From: Streptomyces griseus subsp. griseus
GTDB taxonomy: Bacteria > Actinomycetota > Actinomycetes > Streptomycetales > Streptomycetaceae
DNA: 64,000 nt
NCBI RefSeq assembly: GCF_003610995.1
Contig: NZ_CP032543.1
Coordinates: 5,394,001-5,458,000, forward strand
Direction: 5' to 3'
In this document: positions 1 to 8,680 of the stretch, piece after piece
How the letters are laid out: the number at the start of each line of letters is the position of its first letter
Position numbering within the stretch: the stretch's first letter is position 1
Notes under the pieces: model-generated
The model's database searches: none
What the model was told of the DNA's origin: nothing
Seen by the model: the letters and a program-made list of their open reading frames with translations, nothing else
Program-made: the position numbers and the translations under genes

Positions 1-1301
1 CGAACTACGACTACTGGTTCAACTGGAAGGGCACGTACCAGTCCAGCGCGGTCTCCTACTACTGGCAGACCATCATGGGCGGGTTCGCGAAGAACGAGGA
101 CGCCGAGACGCCCAAGGCGAACTACAAGTCCTGCACCGCCAAGGACGAGAACACGGCCGTCATCGAGGTGAACGAGCCCTCGGCGAACCTGCCGGGCGGA
201 TTCTCCCTCCAGGCGCTCGCGATCCACTCGCCGAAGGCGCTCAAGGAGTACGCGAAGCAGAACGCGACCGCCAAGGGTGACGCGATCACGTACCCCAAGT
301 ACAGCCAGGAGGCCGGCACGGTCGCCGGCACCGGCCCGTACAAGATCGTGAAGTGGAACAAGGGGAACAAGGAAGTCTCCCTGGAGCGCTTCGACGACTA
401 CTGGGGCGACAAGGCCAAGGTGAAGAACCTGGTCTTCCGCACCATCTCCACCGAGGAGACCCGCCGCCAGGCGCTCCAGGCGGGTGACATCGACGGCTAC
501 GACCTGGTCGCCCCCGCCGATGTGACGACGCTGGAGAAGCAGGGCTTCGAGGTCCCGACCCGTGACGTCTTCAACATCTTCTACGTCGGTATGAGCCAGT
601 CGGCCAACCCGGCGCTGAAGAAGCCCGAGGTCCGTCAGGCGATCACGCACGCCATCGACCGCGAGAACCTGGTCAACACCCAGCTGCCCGAGGGCGGCAA
701 GGCCGCGACCCAGTTCATGCCCGACACGGTCGCCGGCTTCTCGGACAAGGTGAAGACGTACCCGTTCGATACCGCCAAGGCGAAGGACCTTCTCAAGCAG
801 GCCGGCGAGGAGAAGCTCTCCATCGACTTCTGCTACCCGACCGAGGTCACCCGCCCGTACATGCCTGCCCCGCAGGACATGTTCGAGCTGATGAAGGCCG
901 ACCTGGAGAAGGCCGGCATCACGGTCAAGCCGAAGGCCATGAAGTGGGCCCCGGACTACCTGGACGCCACCGAGGCCGGCTCCTGCGCCCTGCACCTGCT
1001 GGGCTGGACCGGTGACTTCAACGACGGCTACAACTTCATCGGCACCTGGTTCTCCGGCCCCGACAAGCAGTGGGGCTTCAAGGACAAGAAGGTCTTCGAC
1101 GCCGTGAACGCGGCCTCCAAGGTCACCGACCCGGCCGCCCGCGTCGAGGCGTACAAGAAGGCCAACGAGGCGATCATGGAGTACGTCCCGGGCGTGCCGA
1201 TCTCGTCCTCGCCCCCGGCGATCGCGTTCGCCAAGAACGTCAACCCGCCGAAGGTCTCCCCGCTGACGCAGGAGAACTTCGCCGAGGTCTCCTTCAAGTA
1301 A
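1..1301 (+). CDS. ABC transporter substrate-binding protein, family 5 (5' end outside window)
   Basis: This is the C-terminal ~433 residues of an extracellular solute-binding protein of the family 5 (DppA/OppA) type. The open frame runs in from the left edge (first full codon at base 3), so the signal peptide and the true start are missing. Visible family features are the GTGPYKI segment (near base 330), the FDDYWG motif (near 390) and the conserved QALQAGDIDGYD region (near 470). It binds oligopeptides or oligosaccharides outside the cell and delivers them to the permeases encoded just downstream. The stop TAA ends at 1301 and is followed at once by a perfect hairpin. Family assignment is firm; the substrate cannot be told. 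A second family-5 binding protein starts at the other end of the window. Confidence 0.93.
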   Translation, partial: NYDYWFNWKGTYQSSAVSYYWQTIMGGFAKNEDAETPKANYKSCTAKDENTAVIEVNEPSANLPGGFSLQALAIHSPKALKEYAKQNATAKGDAITYPKYSQEAGTVAGTGPYKIVKWNKGNKEVSLERFDDYWGDKAKVKNLVFRTISTEETRRQALQAGDIDGYDLVAPADVTTLEKQGFEVPTRDVFNIFYVGMSQSANPALKKPEVRQAITHAIDRENLVNTQLPEGGKAATQFMPDTVAGFSDKVKTYPFDTAKAKDLLKQAGEEKLSIDFCYPTEVTRPYMPAPQDMFELMKADLEKAGITVKPKAMKWAPDYLDATEAGSCALHLLGWTGDFNDGYNFIGTWFSGPDKQWGFKDKKVFDAVNAASKVTDPAARVEAYKKANEAIMEYVPGVPISSSPPAIAFAKNVNPPKVSPLTQENFAEVSFK

Positions 1302-1311
1302 TCGCACACCA

Positions 1312-1356
1312 GCGGGTCCGCCCGGCCACAGCAACCAGGTGGCCGGGCGGACCCGC
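1312..1356 (+). terminator. Perfect hairpin between binding-protein and permease genes
   Basis: Two 18-base arms (1312-1329 and 1339-1356) are exact reverse complements around a 9-base loop. There is no T-run. It sits 11 bases after the binding-protein stop and ends 31 bases before the permease start. Such structures commonly stop part of the transcription or protect the upstream message from 3' decay, which would make the binding protein more abundant than the membrane parts. The structure is seen; the role is inferred. Confidence 0.8.
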
Positions 1357-1386
1357 ATCGACGCACGTGAGAAAGGGGCATGCGGG

Positions 1387-2391
1387 GTGCTGCGACTCGT
1401 CGTCAGAAGACTTCTCCAGCTCATTCCCACCCTGCTCGGCCTGTCGGTCCTGCTGTTCCTCTGGCTGAACCGACTGCCCGGCGGACCCGCCTCAGCGATC
1501 CTGGGCGAGCGGGCCACCGAAGCCGAAGTGGCGAGGATCAACCGCGCACTCGGGCTCGACGAGCCGGTGCACGTCCAGTACTGGCGCTTCCTGAAGCGCA
1601 TCTTCGAGCTCGATCTCGGAACCTCCACCCAGACCGGGCAGCCGGTGTGGGACGAATTCGCCCTGCGCTTCCCGGCCACCGTGGAGCTCAGCGTCGCCGC
1701 CATCCTGATCGCCGTGGTCGTGGGCATCCCGATGGGCTACCTCGCGGCCAAGCACCGCGGCGGCTGGCTGGACGTCGCCTCCGTCTCCGGATCGCTGCTC
1801 GGCATCTGCATCCCGGTCTTCTTCCTGGCCATGCTGTTGCGCGGGATCTTCTCCGTGCAGCTGGGCTGGTTCCCGAGCCAGGGCAGGCTCACCACCGGGC
1901 TCAACGCCACCGACATCACCGGATTCTCGGTCCTGGACGGGTTGTTGACCGGTGAGCTCGACGCGAGCTGGGACGCGATCATGCACCTGATCCTGCCCGC
2001 CGTCGCGCTGGCCTCGATCCCGCTCGCCGTCATCGTCCGGATGACCCGCGCCAGCGTCCTGGAGGTGCTCGGCGAGGACTACATCCGTACCGCCGAGTCC
2101 AAGGGGCTGGACAAGCGCGTCGTCCGCGGCCGCCATGTGCTGCGCAACGCGCTGCTGCCGGTGATCACCGCGGTCGGCCTGCTGACCGGCAGCCTGCTCT
2201 CCGGTGCGGTGCTCACCGAGTCCGTCTTCGACTTCGGCGGCATCGGCTCGTTCATCCGCACCGCGATCGACGGCCGCGACTACCCGGTCCTCGTCGGGTT
2301 CATTCTCTTCATCGCGATGGTGTACGTGCTCATCAACCTCCTGGTCGACCTCGCGTACAGCATCATCGACCCGAGAGTGCGGGTGCACTGA
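1387..2391 (+). CDS. ABC transporter permease, DppB/OppB type
   Basis: A 334-residue inner membrane permease of the peptide/nickel (DppB) family. It starts with an N-terminal helix (LQLIPTLLGLSVLLFLW), then has a long loop with the family pattern R-x-LGLD, and a binding-protein-dependent transport domain with the EAA loop near DYIRTAESKGLDKRVV (about residues 235-250), which contacts the ATPases. I chose GTG at 1387 because GAAAGGGG (1371-1378) is correctly spaced before it; an ATG at 1339 lies inside the hairpin arm and would add 16 unlikely residues. The gene is the first of four closely packed genes that together form the import channel. Confidence 0.92.
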   Translation: MLRLVVRRLLQLIPTLLGLSVLLFLWLNRLPGGPASAILGERATEAEVARINRALGLDEPVHVQYWRFLKRIFELDLGTSTQTGQPVWDEFALRFPATVELSVAAILIAVVVGIPMGYLAAKHRGGWLDVASVSGSLLGICIPVFFLAMLLRGIFSVQLGWFPSQGRLTTGLNATDITGFSVLDGLLTGELDASWDAIMHLILPAVALASIPLAVIVRMTRASVLEVLGEDYIRTAESKGLDKRVVRGRHVLRNALLPVITAVGLLTGSLLSGAVLTESVFDFGGIGSFIRTAIDGRDYPVLVGFILFIAMVYVLINLLVDLAYSIIDPRVRVH

Positions 2392-2392
2392 C

Positions 2393-3355
2393 GTGACGAT
2401 CATGACCAACAAGGCAGACAAGATCGACCGTCTCGCCGAACTGACCCAGAGCTCCGAGTCCGTCGCGGGCACCAGCCTGTGGCGCGAGGCGTTCCGGCGG
2501 ATGCGCTCCAGCAAGATGGCGATCATCGGAGCGGCGATCATCGCCGCGTTCATCCTCGTCGCCATCGTCGGCCCGATGCTCGCGCCGCACGGCCCCACCG
2601 CGCAGAACTGGCGCAGCGAGGTCTTCCCCAACCAGGGCAAGTTCGTCGGCATGCGCGGCGAGAACTGGTTCGGCCTGGACCACCTGGGCCGCGACATGTT
2701 CTCCCGCTGGCTCGTCGGGGCCCGGCAGACCCTCCTGGTCGGTGTGGTCTCCATGCTCATCGGCCTGATCATCGGGGCCGCGGTCGGCATCCTCTCCGGC
2801 GCCGCCGCCACCCTCGGCGGGAAGATCGGGCAGCGCATCGACACCGTGGTCATGCGGTTCACCGACATCATGCTGTCGCTGCCGTCCCTGCTGCTGGCGG
2901 TCTCCATCGCCGCGGTGCTCGGACAGTCGCTGACCACCGTGATGATCGCCGTCGGTGTCGTCCAGATCCCTATCTTCGCCCGTCTGCTGCGGGGGTCGAT
3001 GCTGGTCCAGGGCGGCGCGGACTACGTGCTCGCCGCGAAGGCGGTCGGCATCCGGCGCAAGCGGATCGTGCTGACCCAGATCCTGCCGAACTCGCTGAGC
3101 CCGGTGATCGTCCAGGCGACGCTGAGCCTCGCCACCGCGATCATCGAGGCGGCGGCCCTGTCCTACCTGGGGCTCGGCAACCCCGACCCGGCCGTTCCCG
3201 AGTGGGGCGTGATGCTCTCGCAGGCACAGCGCTTCTTCGACAACGAGCCGATGATGGCCGCCTATCCGGCCATCGGGATCATCATCACGGCGCTCGGCTT
3301 CACCCTGCTCGGCGAGTCCATGCGTGAAGCCCTCGACCCGAAGCTGCGAGGCTGA
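2393..3355 (+). CDS. ABC transporter permease, DppC/OppC type
   Basis: A 320-residue second permease of the same importer. It has the DppC pattern: a cytoplasmic N-terminus, a first helix (MAIIGAAIIAAFILVAIVGPML), the extracellular GLDHLGRD motif typical of this subfamily, then five helices with the EAA loop at DYVLAAKAVGIRRKRIV. It follows the first permease after one base. The start is either GTG 2393 (chosen) or ATG 2402; neither has a strong ribosome binding site, and coupling to the upstream stop is likely. It forms a heterodimeric channel with the preceding product. Confidence 0.92.
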   Translation: MTIMTNKADKIDRLAELTQSSESVAGTSLWREAFRRMRSSKMAIIGAAIIAAFILVAIVGPMLAPHGPTAQNWRSEVFPNQGKFVGMRGENWFGLDHLGRDMFSRWLVGARQTLLVGVVSMLIGLIIGAAVGILSGAAATLGGKIGQRIDTVVMRFTDIMLSLPSLLLAVSIAAVLGQSLTTVMIAVGVVQIPIFARLLRGSMLVQGGADYVLAAKAVGIRRKRIVLTQILPNSLSPVIVQATLSLATAIIEAAALSYLGLGNPDPAVPEWGVMLSQAQRFFDNEPMMAAYPAIGIIITALGFTLLGESMREALDPKLRG

Positions 3356-3361
3356 AGTCCT

Positions 3362-4354
3362 ATGCCACTGCTCTCAGTTGAAGAACTCAGCGTCACCTTC
3401 ACCGCGCGCGGCCGCAAGGACGCCACGGCCGTGGACGGCGTCTCCTTCGACGTCGACCAGGGCCAGGTCGTCGGCCTGGTGGGCGAGTCGGGGTGCGGCA
3501 AGTCCGTCACCTCGCTCGCCCTGATGGGGCTGCTGCCCCGCAAGGGCGTACGGATCGGCGGACGGGCCGAGTTCGACGGCCAGAACCTGCTGGGCATCAG
3601 CGAGCGCAAGCTCCGCGACATGCGCGGCAGCCAACTGGCGATGATCTTCCAGGACCCGCTCTCCTCGCTGAACCCGGTCGTCCCCATCGGCATCCAGGTC
3701 ACCGAGATCCTCCAGCGCCACCGGGGCCTCAAGGGCGAGAAGGCCCGCAAGGAAGCGGCGTCGCTCCTGGACCGGGTCGGCATCCCGGACCCGGACCGGC
3801 GGCTCAAGGAGTACCCGCACCAGCTCTCCGGCGGTATGCGCCAGCGTGCGCTGATCGCCATGGCGGTGGCCTGCGCGCCCCGCCTGCTGATCGCCGACGA
3901 GCCGACCACGGCGCTGGACGTCACCATCCAGGCACAGATCCTGGAGCTGCTCAAGGAGCTGGTCGACCAGGAGGGCACCGCCCTGCTGATGATCACCCAC
4001 GACCTCGGTGTGGTGGCCGGCCTCTGCGACGAGGTCAACGTCCTCTACGCCGGCCGGGCGGTGGAATCGGCGGGCCGCCGCGAGCTGTTCGCCCACCCCA
4101 CCCACCCGTACGCGCACGGGCTGCTCGGCTCCATCCCGCGCCTGGACGCCCCGCGCGGCGAGCCGCTCAACCCGATCCGCGGCTCCATCAACGACAAGAT
4201 CGCCTGGGCCGACGGCTGCGCCTTCGCACCCCGCTGCGACCACTACACGATGGAGTGCCTCACCGGCACCCCCGAACTGACCGAACCACGCGCCGCCGGA
4301 CACCAGGTGCGCTGCGTCAACCCGGTCCTGCCCAAGGCGGAGGTCCCGGCATGA
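3362..4354 (+). CDS. ABC transporter ATP-binding protein, DppD/OppD type
   Basis: A 330-residue ATPase. Walker A is GESGCGKS (residues 41-48), the ABC signature is LSGGMRQ (155-161), Walker B ends at Glu180 (LLIADE), and the H-loop is in MITHDLGV. The C-terminal ~80 residues form the oligopeptide/dipeptide transporter extension with clustered cysteines (CAFAPRCDHYTMEC) that in relatives bind an iron-sulfur cluster. It starts 6 bases after the permease and overlaps the next gene by 4 bases (ATGA), a sign of translational coupling. It pairs with the next gene as a heterodimer that powers import. Confidence 0.94.
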   Translation: MPLLSVEELSVTFTARGRKDATAVDGVSFDVDQGQVVGLVGESGCGKSVTSLALMGLLPRKGVRIGGRAEFDGQNLLGISERKLRDMRGSQLAMIFQDPLSSLNPVVPIGIQVTEILQRHRGLKGEKARKEAASLLDRVGIPDPDRRLKEYPHQLSGGMRQRALIAMAVACAPRLLIADEPTTALDVTIQAQILELLKELVDQEGTALLMITHDLGVVAGLCDEVNVLYAGRAVESAGRRELFAHPTHPYAHGLLGSIPRLDAPRGEPLNPIRGSINDKIAWADGCAFAPRCDHYTMECLTGTPELTEPRAAGHQVRCVNPVLPKAEVPA

Positions 4355-5511
4355 GCCTGCTCGAACTGGACGGCGTCAAAGTCCACTTCCCGGTCAAGAA
4401 GGGCCTCTTCTTCGACCGTACGGTGGGCCATGTCTACGCCGTCGACGGCGTCTCGCTCAGCGTGGAGGCAGGCCAGACGTACGGCCTGGTCGGCGAGTCG
4501 GGCTGCGGCAAGACGACGCTCGGCCGCGCGGTCCTGCGGCTGAACGACATCACCGACGGGGCGGTCGTCTTCGACGGCACCGACCTGGCCCAGCTGCCCT
4601 CGGAGGAGATGCGGACCTTCCGCCGCCGTCTCCAGATGGTCTTCCAGGACCCGCTGGGCAGCCTCAACCCCCGGCAGAACATCGAGTCGATCCTCGCCGA
4701 GGGCATGGGCGCCCACAACATCGGCAAGGACCAGGCCGAGCGCCGGGAGAAGATCAAGGAGATCCTCGCCAAGGTCGGCCTGCCGGCCAACGCGATGTCC
4801 CGCTACCCCCACGAGTTCTCCGGCGGCCAGCGCCAGCGCATCGGCATCGCCCGCGCGCTGGTCCTGGAGCCGGACGTGATCATCTGCGACGAGCCGGTCT
4901 CCGCGCTGGACGTCTCGGTCCAGGCACAGGTCATCAACCTGCTGGAGGAGCTCCAGGAGTCCCTCGGCCTGACCTACCTGGTCATCGCCCACGACCTCGC
5001 GGTCGTCCGGCACATCTCGGACGTCATCGGGGTGATGTATCTGGGCGGCCTGGTCGAGGAGGCGCCGAGCGACGCGCTGTACGCGGGGCCCCGGCACCCG
5101 TACACCAAGGCGCTGATGTCGGCCGTCCCGGTGCCGGACCCCGAGGTCGAGGACCGCCGCGAGCGCATCCTGCTCCACGGCGACCTGCCCTCCCCGGCCA
5201 ACCCGCCGGCCGGCTGCCGCTTCCACACCCGCTGCCCCTGGGTGCAGGAGACCAAGTGCGCCACCGAGCGCCCGCCGCTGCTGGACACCGGCGACGGGCA
5301 CAAGGTGGCCTGCCACTTCACGGCCGAGATCGAGGCCGGGACGGTGAAGCAGACCCTGGCGACGGGGATCGAGGCGGTGGTCGCCACCGAGACGGTCGCG
5401 GCCGAGGCGGTGGAGGTCTCGGAGGGGGATGCGCCGGAGGGGCCCACGAAGGTGCCCGGCCAGGCCGACGCACCCGTCGCCGTGCCCGCGAAGGACGGAG
5501 CCGCCGAGTAG
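4351..5511 (+). CDS. ABC transporter ATP-binding protein, DppF/OppF type
   Basis: A 386-residue partner ATPase. Walker A is GESGCGKT (48-55), the signature FSGGQRQ (156-162), and Walker B CDEP (179-182). The oligopeptide C-terminal domain has the Cys pattern CRFHTRCPWVQETKC. The start ATG at 4351 overlaps the upstream stop as ATGA. The last ~60 residues are an Ala/Glu/Val-rich low-complexity tail that goes beyond the usual family length (~330) and is probably disordered. It is the last gene of the operon; an unrelated gene begins 18 bases later. Confidence 0.94.
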   Translation: MSLLELDGVKVHFPVKKGLFFDRTVGHVYAVDGVSLSVEAGQTYGLVGESGCGKTTLGRAVLRLNDITDGAVVFDGTDLAQLPSEEMRTFRRRLQMVFQDPLGSLNPRQNIESILAEGMGAHNIGKDQAERREKIKEILAKVGLPANAMSRYPHEFSGGQRQRIGIARALVLEPDVIICDEPVSALDVSVQAQVINLLEELQESLGLTYLVIAHDLAVVRHISDVIGVMYLGGLVEEAPSDALYAGPRHPYTKALMSAVPVPDPEVEDRRERILLHGDLPSPANPPAGCRFHTRCPWVQETKCATERPPLLDTGDGHKVACHFTAEIEAGTVKQTLATGIEAVVATETVAAEAVEVSEGDAPEGPTKVPGQADAPVAVPAKDGAAE

Positions 5512-5529
5512 GACCGGCACAATTGCCCG

Positions 5530-6189
5530 GTGCTCACCGAACTGTTCACGCCCTCCGTCCAGCACGCACTCGACCTCGTCGGGATCTTCGTCTTCGCGAT
5601 CTCGGGTGCCCTGCTCGCCGTACGCAAGAACTTCGATGTCTTCGGCATCGCGGTCCTCGCCGAGGTGACAGCGCTGGGCGGAGGGCTGTTCCGTGACGTG
5701 ATGATCGGCGCGATCCCGCCCGCCGCCTTCACCGACCTCGGCTACTTCACCACCCCGCTCTTCGCCGCCGTACTGGTCTTCTTCCTCCATCCGCACGTGG
5801 AGCGCATCCAGGTCGGCGTCAACGTCTTCGACGCGGCGGGGCTCGGTCTGTTCTGCGTGACGGGCACGGTGAAGGCGTACGAGTACGGCCTCGGGCTCAC
5901 GGCCTCCGCGGCGCTCGGGCTGGCCACCGCGGTCGGCGGCGGTGTGCTGCGGGACGTGCTGGCCAACGAGGTGCCCTCGCTGCTGCGCTGGGACCGCGAC
6001 CTGTACGCGGTGCCCGCGATCGTCGGCGCGACCATGGTCGTCCTGTGCATCCGCTTCGACACCCTCAACGCCTTCACCAGCGGGATGGCGGTCATCGCCG
6101 CGTTCACCCTGCGGCTGCTGGCGCTCCGCTTCCACTGGCGGGCGCCGCGCGCGTACAACCGTTCATCGGCGCGGGCGGAGGAGGCCTAG
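5530..6189 (+). CDS. TRIC-type cation channel family membrane protein (UPF0126)
   Basis: A 219-residue membrane protein with seven predicted helices and the duplicated UPF0126/YicG pattern: LDLVGIFVFAISGALLAVRK...ALGGGLFRD in the first half and AAGLGLFCVTGTVKAYEYG...AVGGGVLRDVLANEVPSLL in the second. The two glycine-rich GGG-x-x-RD loops are the family hallmark and line the pore in prokaryotic TRIC channels, which conduct monovalent cations. The start is GTG at 5530. There is no clear ribosome binding site, but CACAAT lies 6 bases before the start, so a leaderless message is possible. The ion and physiological role are not known from sequence. Confidence 0.85.
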   Translation: MLTELFTPSVQHALDLVGIFVFAISGALLAVRKNFDVFGIAVLAEVTALGGGLFRDVMIGAIPPAAFTDLGYFTTPLFAAVLVFFLHPHVERIQVGVNVFDAAGLGLFCVTGTVKAYEYGLGLTASAALGLATAVGGGVLRDVLANEVPSLLRWDRDLYAVPAIVGATMVVLCIRFDTLNAFTSGMAVIAAFTLRLLALRFHWRAPRAYNRSSARAEEA

Positions 6190-6222
6190 ACCGTCTCGCG
6201 GTGTGATCGACGCCCCGAAAAG

Positions 6223-6253
6223 TTACCGCTCAGTAATGCGGTCCATGTACCGT
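6223..6253 (+). promoter_or_regulatory. Leaderless promoter and possible operator of the thioesterase gene
   Basis: TACCGT (6248-6253) fits the actinobacterial -10 pattern TANNNT and ends 7 bases before ATG 6261. Just upstream is an inverted repeat TTAC-N6-GTAA (6223-6236). The sequence CAGTAA recurs in front of the TetR gene (7837-7842), so that regulator may bind here. The -10 and repeats are seen; binding is inferred. Confidence 0.45.
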
Positions 6254-6260
6254 GCATGCC

Positions 6261-7133
6261 ATGGCACAGGCAGCGACTGAGGCGGCGGCGCAGACCGTCC
6301 GCGCAACCATCGGCGACAGCGAGTTCGACCGCGACACCGCGGTCACCCCGCGCGAGGAAGGCGTCTACGACGCCGAGCTCTCCGCGGGCTGGACCATCAT
6401 CCACGCCGTCAACGGCGGCTACCTGCTGGCCCTCCTCGGCCGCGCGCTGGGCGACGCCCTGCCGCACTCCGACCCGTTCTCGGTCTCCGCGCACTACCTC
6501 ACCGCCTCCGTCCCCGGTCCCGCGGTGATCCGGACCCAGACCGTCCGCGCAGGCCGCACCCTCTCCACCGGCCAGGCCTCCCTCTTCCAGTACGCCGAGG
6601 ACGGCAGCGAGATCGAGCGCATCCGGGTCCTCGCCACCTACGGCGACCTGGACGCCCTGCCCGACGACGTACGCACCACCGCCCGGCCGCCCGCCATGCC
6701 CGGCCGTGAGCACTGCCTCGGCCCGAGCGACGGCGCGCCCAGGATCCCCGGCAGCTCCGCCATCACCGACCGCCTCGACATCAAGCTGGACCCCGCGACC
6801 GTCGGCTGGGCCGTCGGTGCCCCGTCCGGCAAGGGCGAGATGCGCGGCTGGTTCGGCCTCGCGGACGGCCGCGACCCCGACGCGCTCTCCCTGCTGCTCA
6901 CCGTGGACGCCCTGCCGCCGACCTCGTTCGAGCTGGGTCTCACCGGCTGGACGCCCACCGTGGAGCTCACCACCCACATCCGCTGCCGCCCCGCGCCGGG
7001 CCCGCTGCGCGTCTCGATCACCACCCGCAACCTCGCGGGCGGCTTCCTGGAGGAGGACGCCGAGGTCTGGGACAGCGCCGACCGCCTCGTCGCCCAGTCC
7101 CGCCAGCTGGCGAAGGCCCCGCGCGCCGAGTAG
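6261..7133 (+). CDS. Acyl-CoA thioesterase-like protein (double hotdog)
   Basis: A 290-residue protein resembling the thioesterase-like superfamily (TesB-type double hotdog). The first half has the typical segment GWTIIHAVNGGYLLALLGRAL followed by FSVSAHYLT; the second half repeats the fold (GWFGLADGRDPDALSLLLTVDALPP, then TTHIRCRP). Such enzymes hydrolyse acyl-CoA esters; the acyl substrate is unknown. ATG 6261 is preferred over an in-frame GTG at 6252 because the latter would overlap the -10 box TACCGT. It is followed by a convergent TetR gene that may regulate it. Confidence 0.75.
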   Translation: MAQAATEAAAQTVRATIGDSEFDRDTAVTPREEGVYDAELSAGWTIIHAVNGGYLLALLGRALGDALPHSDPFSVSAHYLTASVPGPAVIRTQTVRAGRTLSTGQASLFQYAEDGSEIERIRVLATYGDLDALPDDVRTTARPPAMPGREHCLGPSDGAPRIPGSSAITDRLDIKLDPATVGWAVGAPSGKGEMRGWFGLADGRDPDALSLLLTVDALPPTSFELGLTGWTPTVELTTHIRCRPAPGPLRVSITTRNLAGGFLEEDAEVWDSADRLVAQSRQLAKAPRAE

Positions 7134-7164
7134 CGCGCACGCCGTCTCCCGCGCCCGCCCGGGC

Positions 7165-7830
7165 TCAGTCCCGGGCGGGCGCCCCGTGGGGCTCCCTGCC
7201 CCGGGCGGGCGCCTCGTCCAGCCAGTGGGCGCGGCCGACGGAGACCAGCCGCAGCCGCCGCCGGGCCTGCCGGACCACCGCCCGCTCGTTCTCCGGGCCC
7301 GCGTCCAGCAGCGCCGAGGCGGTCATCACCATGTGGTCCACGTAGAACCCGCCCAGCATCAGCAGGTCCTCCTCGCTCCATCCGGCCGACCCCGGCTCCT
7401 GGCCGAGCGCGTACGCCACCTCCTCCGCGAACCGGGACAGCTGCGCCGCGATGGCCTCGCGCACCGCGCCCACCCCGCCGTGCTGCTCCCGGGCGATGAA
7501 CCGGAAGTGGGCGGGCTGCGCGCCGACGTGCCGCGCTATCACCTCCACGCTGCGGTCCACCCGCTCCTCGCTGTCGCCCGTCTCCGTGAGCACCGCGGCG
7601 ATCAGCCCGTGCAGGCTGCCCAGCGTCTCCTCCACCAGGGCCACCCCGAGCGCGGCGGTGTCCTCGAAGTGCCGGTAGAAGGCGGTGGGGGTGACCCCGA
7701 CGGCCCGGGTCACCTCACGCAGCCCCAGGCTGCTCAGGCTCTGGTGCTCCAGCAGCAGGAGCGCGGCGTCCAGCAGGGCCTGGCGGGTCTTCAGCTTCTG
7801 GGTCTGGCGGACTCCGACGGTGTGACTCAT
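7165..7830 (-). CDS. TetR family transcriptional regulator
   Basis: A 221-residue repressor. The N-terminal DNA-binding domain runs from about residue 12 to 60 (TRQALLDAALLLLEHQSLSSL, then the helix-turn-helix LREVTRAVGVTPTAFYRHFED). The C-terminal half is a ligand domain with no recognisable ligand signature. The start at 7830 is 7 bases after a -10-like TTTACT, so the message may be leaderless. The gene is convergent with the thioesterase and divergent from the small membrane gene at 7953. Candidate operator sequences lie at 7839-7854 and near the thioesterase promoter, suggesting control of lipid or acyl-CoA functions, an inference from context only. Confidence 0.88.
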   Translation of the reverse strand: MSHTVGVRQTQKLKTRQALLDAALLLLEHQSLSSLGLREVTRAVGVTPTAFYRHFEDTAALGVALVEETLGSLHGLIAAVLTETGDSEERVDRSVEVIARHVGAQPAHFRFIAREQHGGVGAVREAIAAQLSRFAEEVAYALGQEPGSAGWSEEDLLMLGGFYVDHMVMTASALLDAGPENERAVVRQARRRLRLVSVGRAHWLDEAPARGREPHGAPARD

Positions 7831-7838
7831 GCCATTCA

Positions 7839-7854
7839 GTAAACAACCGTTCTC
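7839..7854 (-). promoter_or_regulatory. Candidate autoregulatory operator of the TetR gene
   Basis: GTAAAC (7839-7844), four bases, then GTTCTC (7849-7854) is an imperfect inverted repeat (4 of 6 pairs match). It overlaps the -10-like TTTACT on the minus strand and lies 9 bases before the regulator start, a usual place for a TetR repressor to block its own promoter. Confidence 0.35.
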
Positions 7855-7952
7855 CGAGTCAAGGAAGGGGCCGGGGGTTTAGGCTGGCAAGTCAGTGAAC
7901 ACTCGTACTCTGAACGGCTTTCGTCCTTGTCGTCGCACAGAGAGGTTCCGCC

Positions 7953-8108
7953 GTGCTCGTCCTCGTCGCCGCACTGCTGCTGCTGGGAATCGCCCTCGGG
8001 GCGGTCGCCCAGCTCCCGCTCCCGGTCTCCCTCGCCGCCGCGACCGTGATCGGCTGCTGGCTGCTGGTCTTCGCCGCACGTGAGCGCCGCGCGCGCCGCA
8101 CCCGCTGA
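7953..8108 (+). CDS. Small two-helix membrane protein
   Basis: A 51-residue protein read from GTG 7953 to TGA 8106-8108. AGAGAGG (about 7940-7946) is well placed as a ribosome binding site. It has two hydrophobic stretches (LVLVAALLLLGIALGAVAQ and LAAATVIGCWLLVFAA) joined by a short Pro-rich turn, and an Arg-rich tail (RERRARRTR) that would stay in the cytoplasm by the positive-inside rule. It is divergent from the TetR gene and 72 bases before another small membrane protein gene. Function unknown. Confidence 0.65.
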   Translation: MLVLVAALLLLGIALGAVAQLPLPVSLAAATVIGCWLLVFAARERRARRTR

Positions 8109-8180
8109 CCCGCACCCACCCCTCCACCCCCGCACCCGCCGAGCCTGCCGCACCCGGACCGATCCGAAGGAGCTCGCACC

Positions 8181-8555
8181 ATGACCCTCACCCTCATCGA
8201 CCGAACCCGCCGTACGGACGACGCCACCGACCGGGGCGTGGCCCCCGAGGCGGCCCCTGAGCCGGCCACTGGGCCGGCCACCGCCCAGGCTCCCGGAGCG
8301 GCTCCCCGCCGGGCCGCCGGCCGGGAGGCGGACGGCCTCGCCGTCGCCTCCTTCGTCCTCGGCCTCGTCGGCCTGCTGGCGTTCAACCTGCTCCTCGGCC
8401 CCACCGCGATCGTGATGGCGCTGCTCTCCCTGGCCCGCCGTACCCGCCGCCCCGGCCGCGCCTGCCTCGGCCTCGCACTCGGTATCGCCGACCTCGTCGT
8501 GCTGGCGGTCCTGGTCACCGTCAACGGCACGGTCGCCTGGAACTTCGGCGTCTGA
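8181..8555 (+). CDS. DUF4190-like small membrane protein
   Basis: A 124-residue protein with a disordered Ala/Pro-rich N-terminus (~55 residues) and two helices: LAVASFVLGLVGLLAFNLLL and ACLGLALGIADLVVLAVLVT. The pattern D-G-LAVASFVLGL followed by a small loop and a second Gly-rich helix is typical of DUF4190-type proteins, common in Streptomyces and of unknown function. AAGGAGC (8167-8173) supports ATG 8181. Confidence 0.7.
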   Translation: MTLTLIDRTRRTDDATDRGVAPEAAPEPATGPATAQAPGAAPRRAAGREADGLAVASFVLGLVGLLAFNLLLGPTAIVMALLSLARRTRRPGRACLGLALGIADLVVLAVLVTVNGTVAWNFGV

Positions 8556-8680
8556 CACGGGCGCCTCCGAGCCGCTCACCCCGTTCCGGATCGGGCTCCG
8601 GGCGGGTCCGCGCACGCCCGCGCGGACGTGCGCGGCCACCGCACCGTGACGCGCCCGCCATGCGCCCCGCCCCGGCCTCG

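Noticed and set aside
4243..6135. 630-residue minus-strand frame opposite the ABC ATPase and TRIC genes
   Set aside because: It spans two unrelated plus-strand genes and is dominated by low-complexity residues; a shadow frame.
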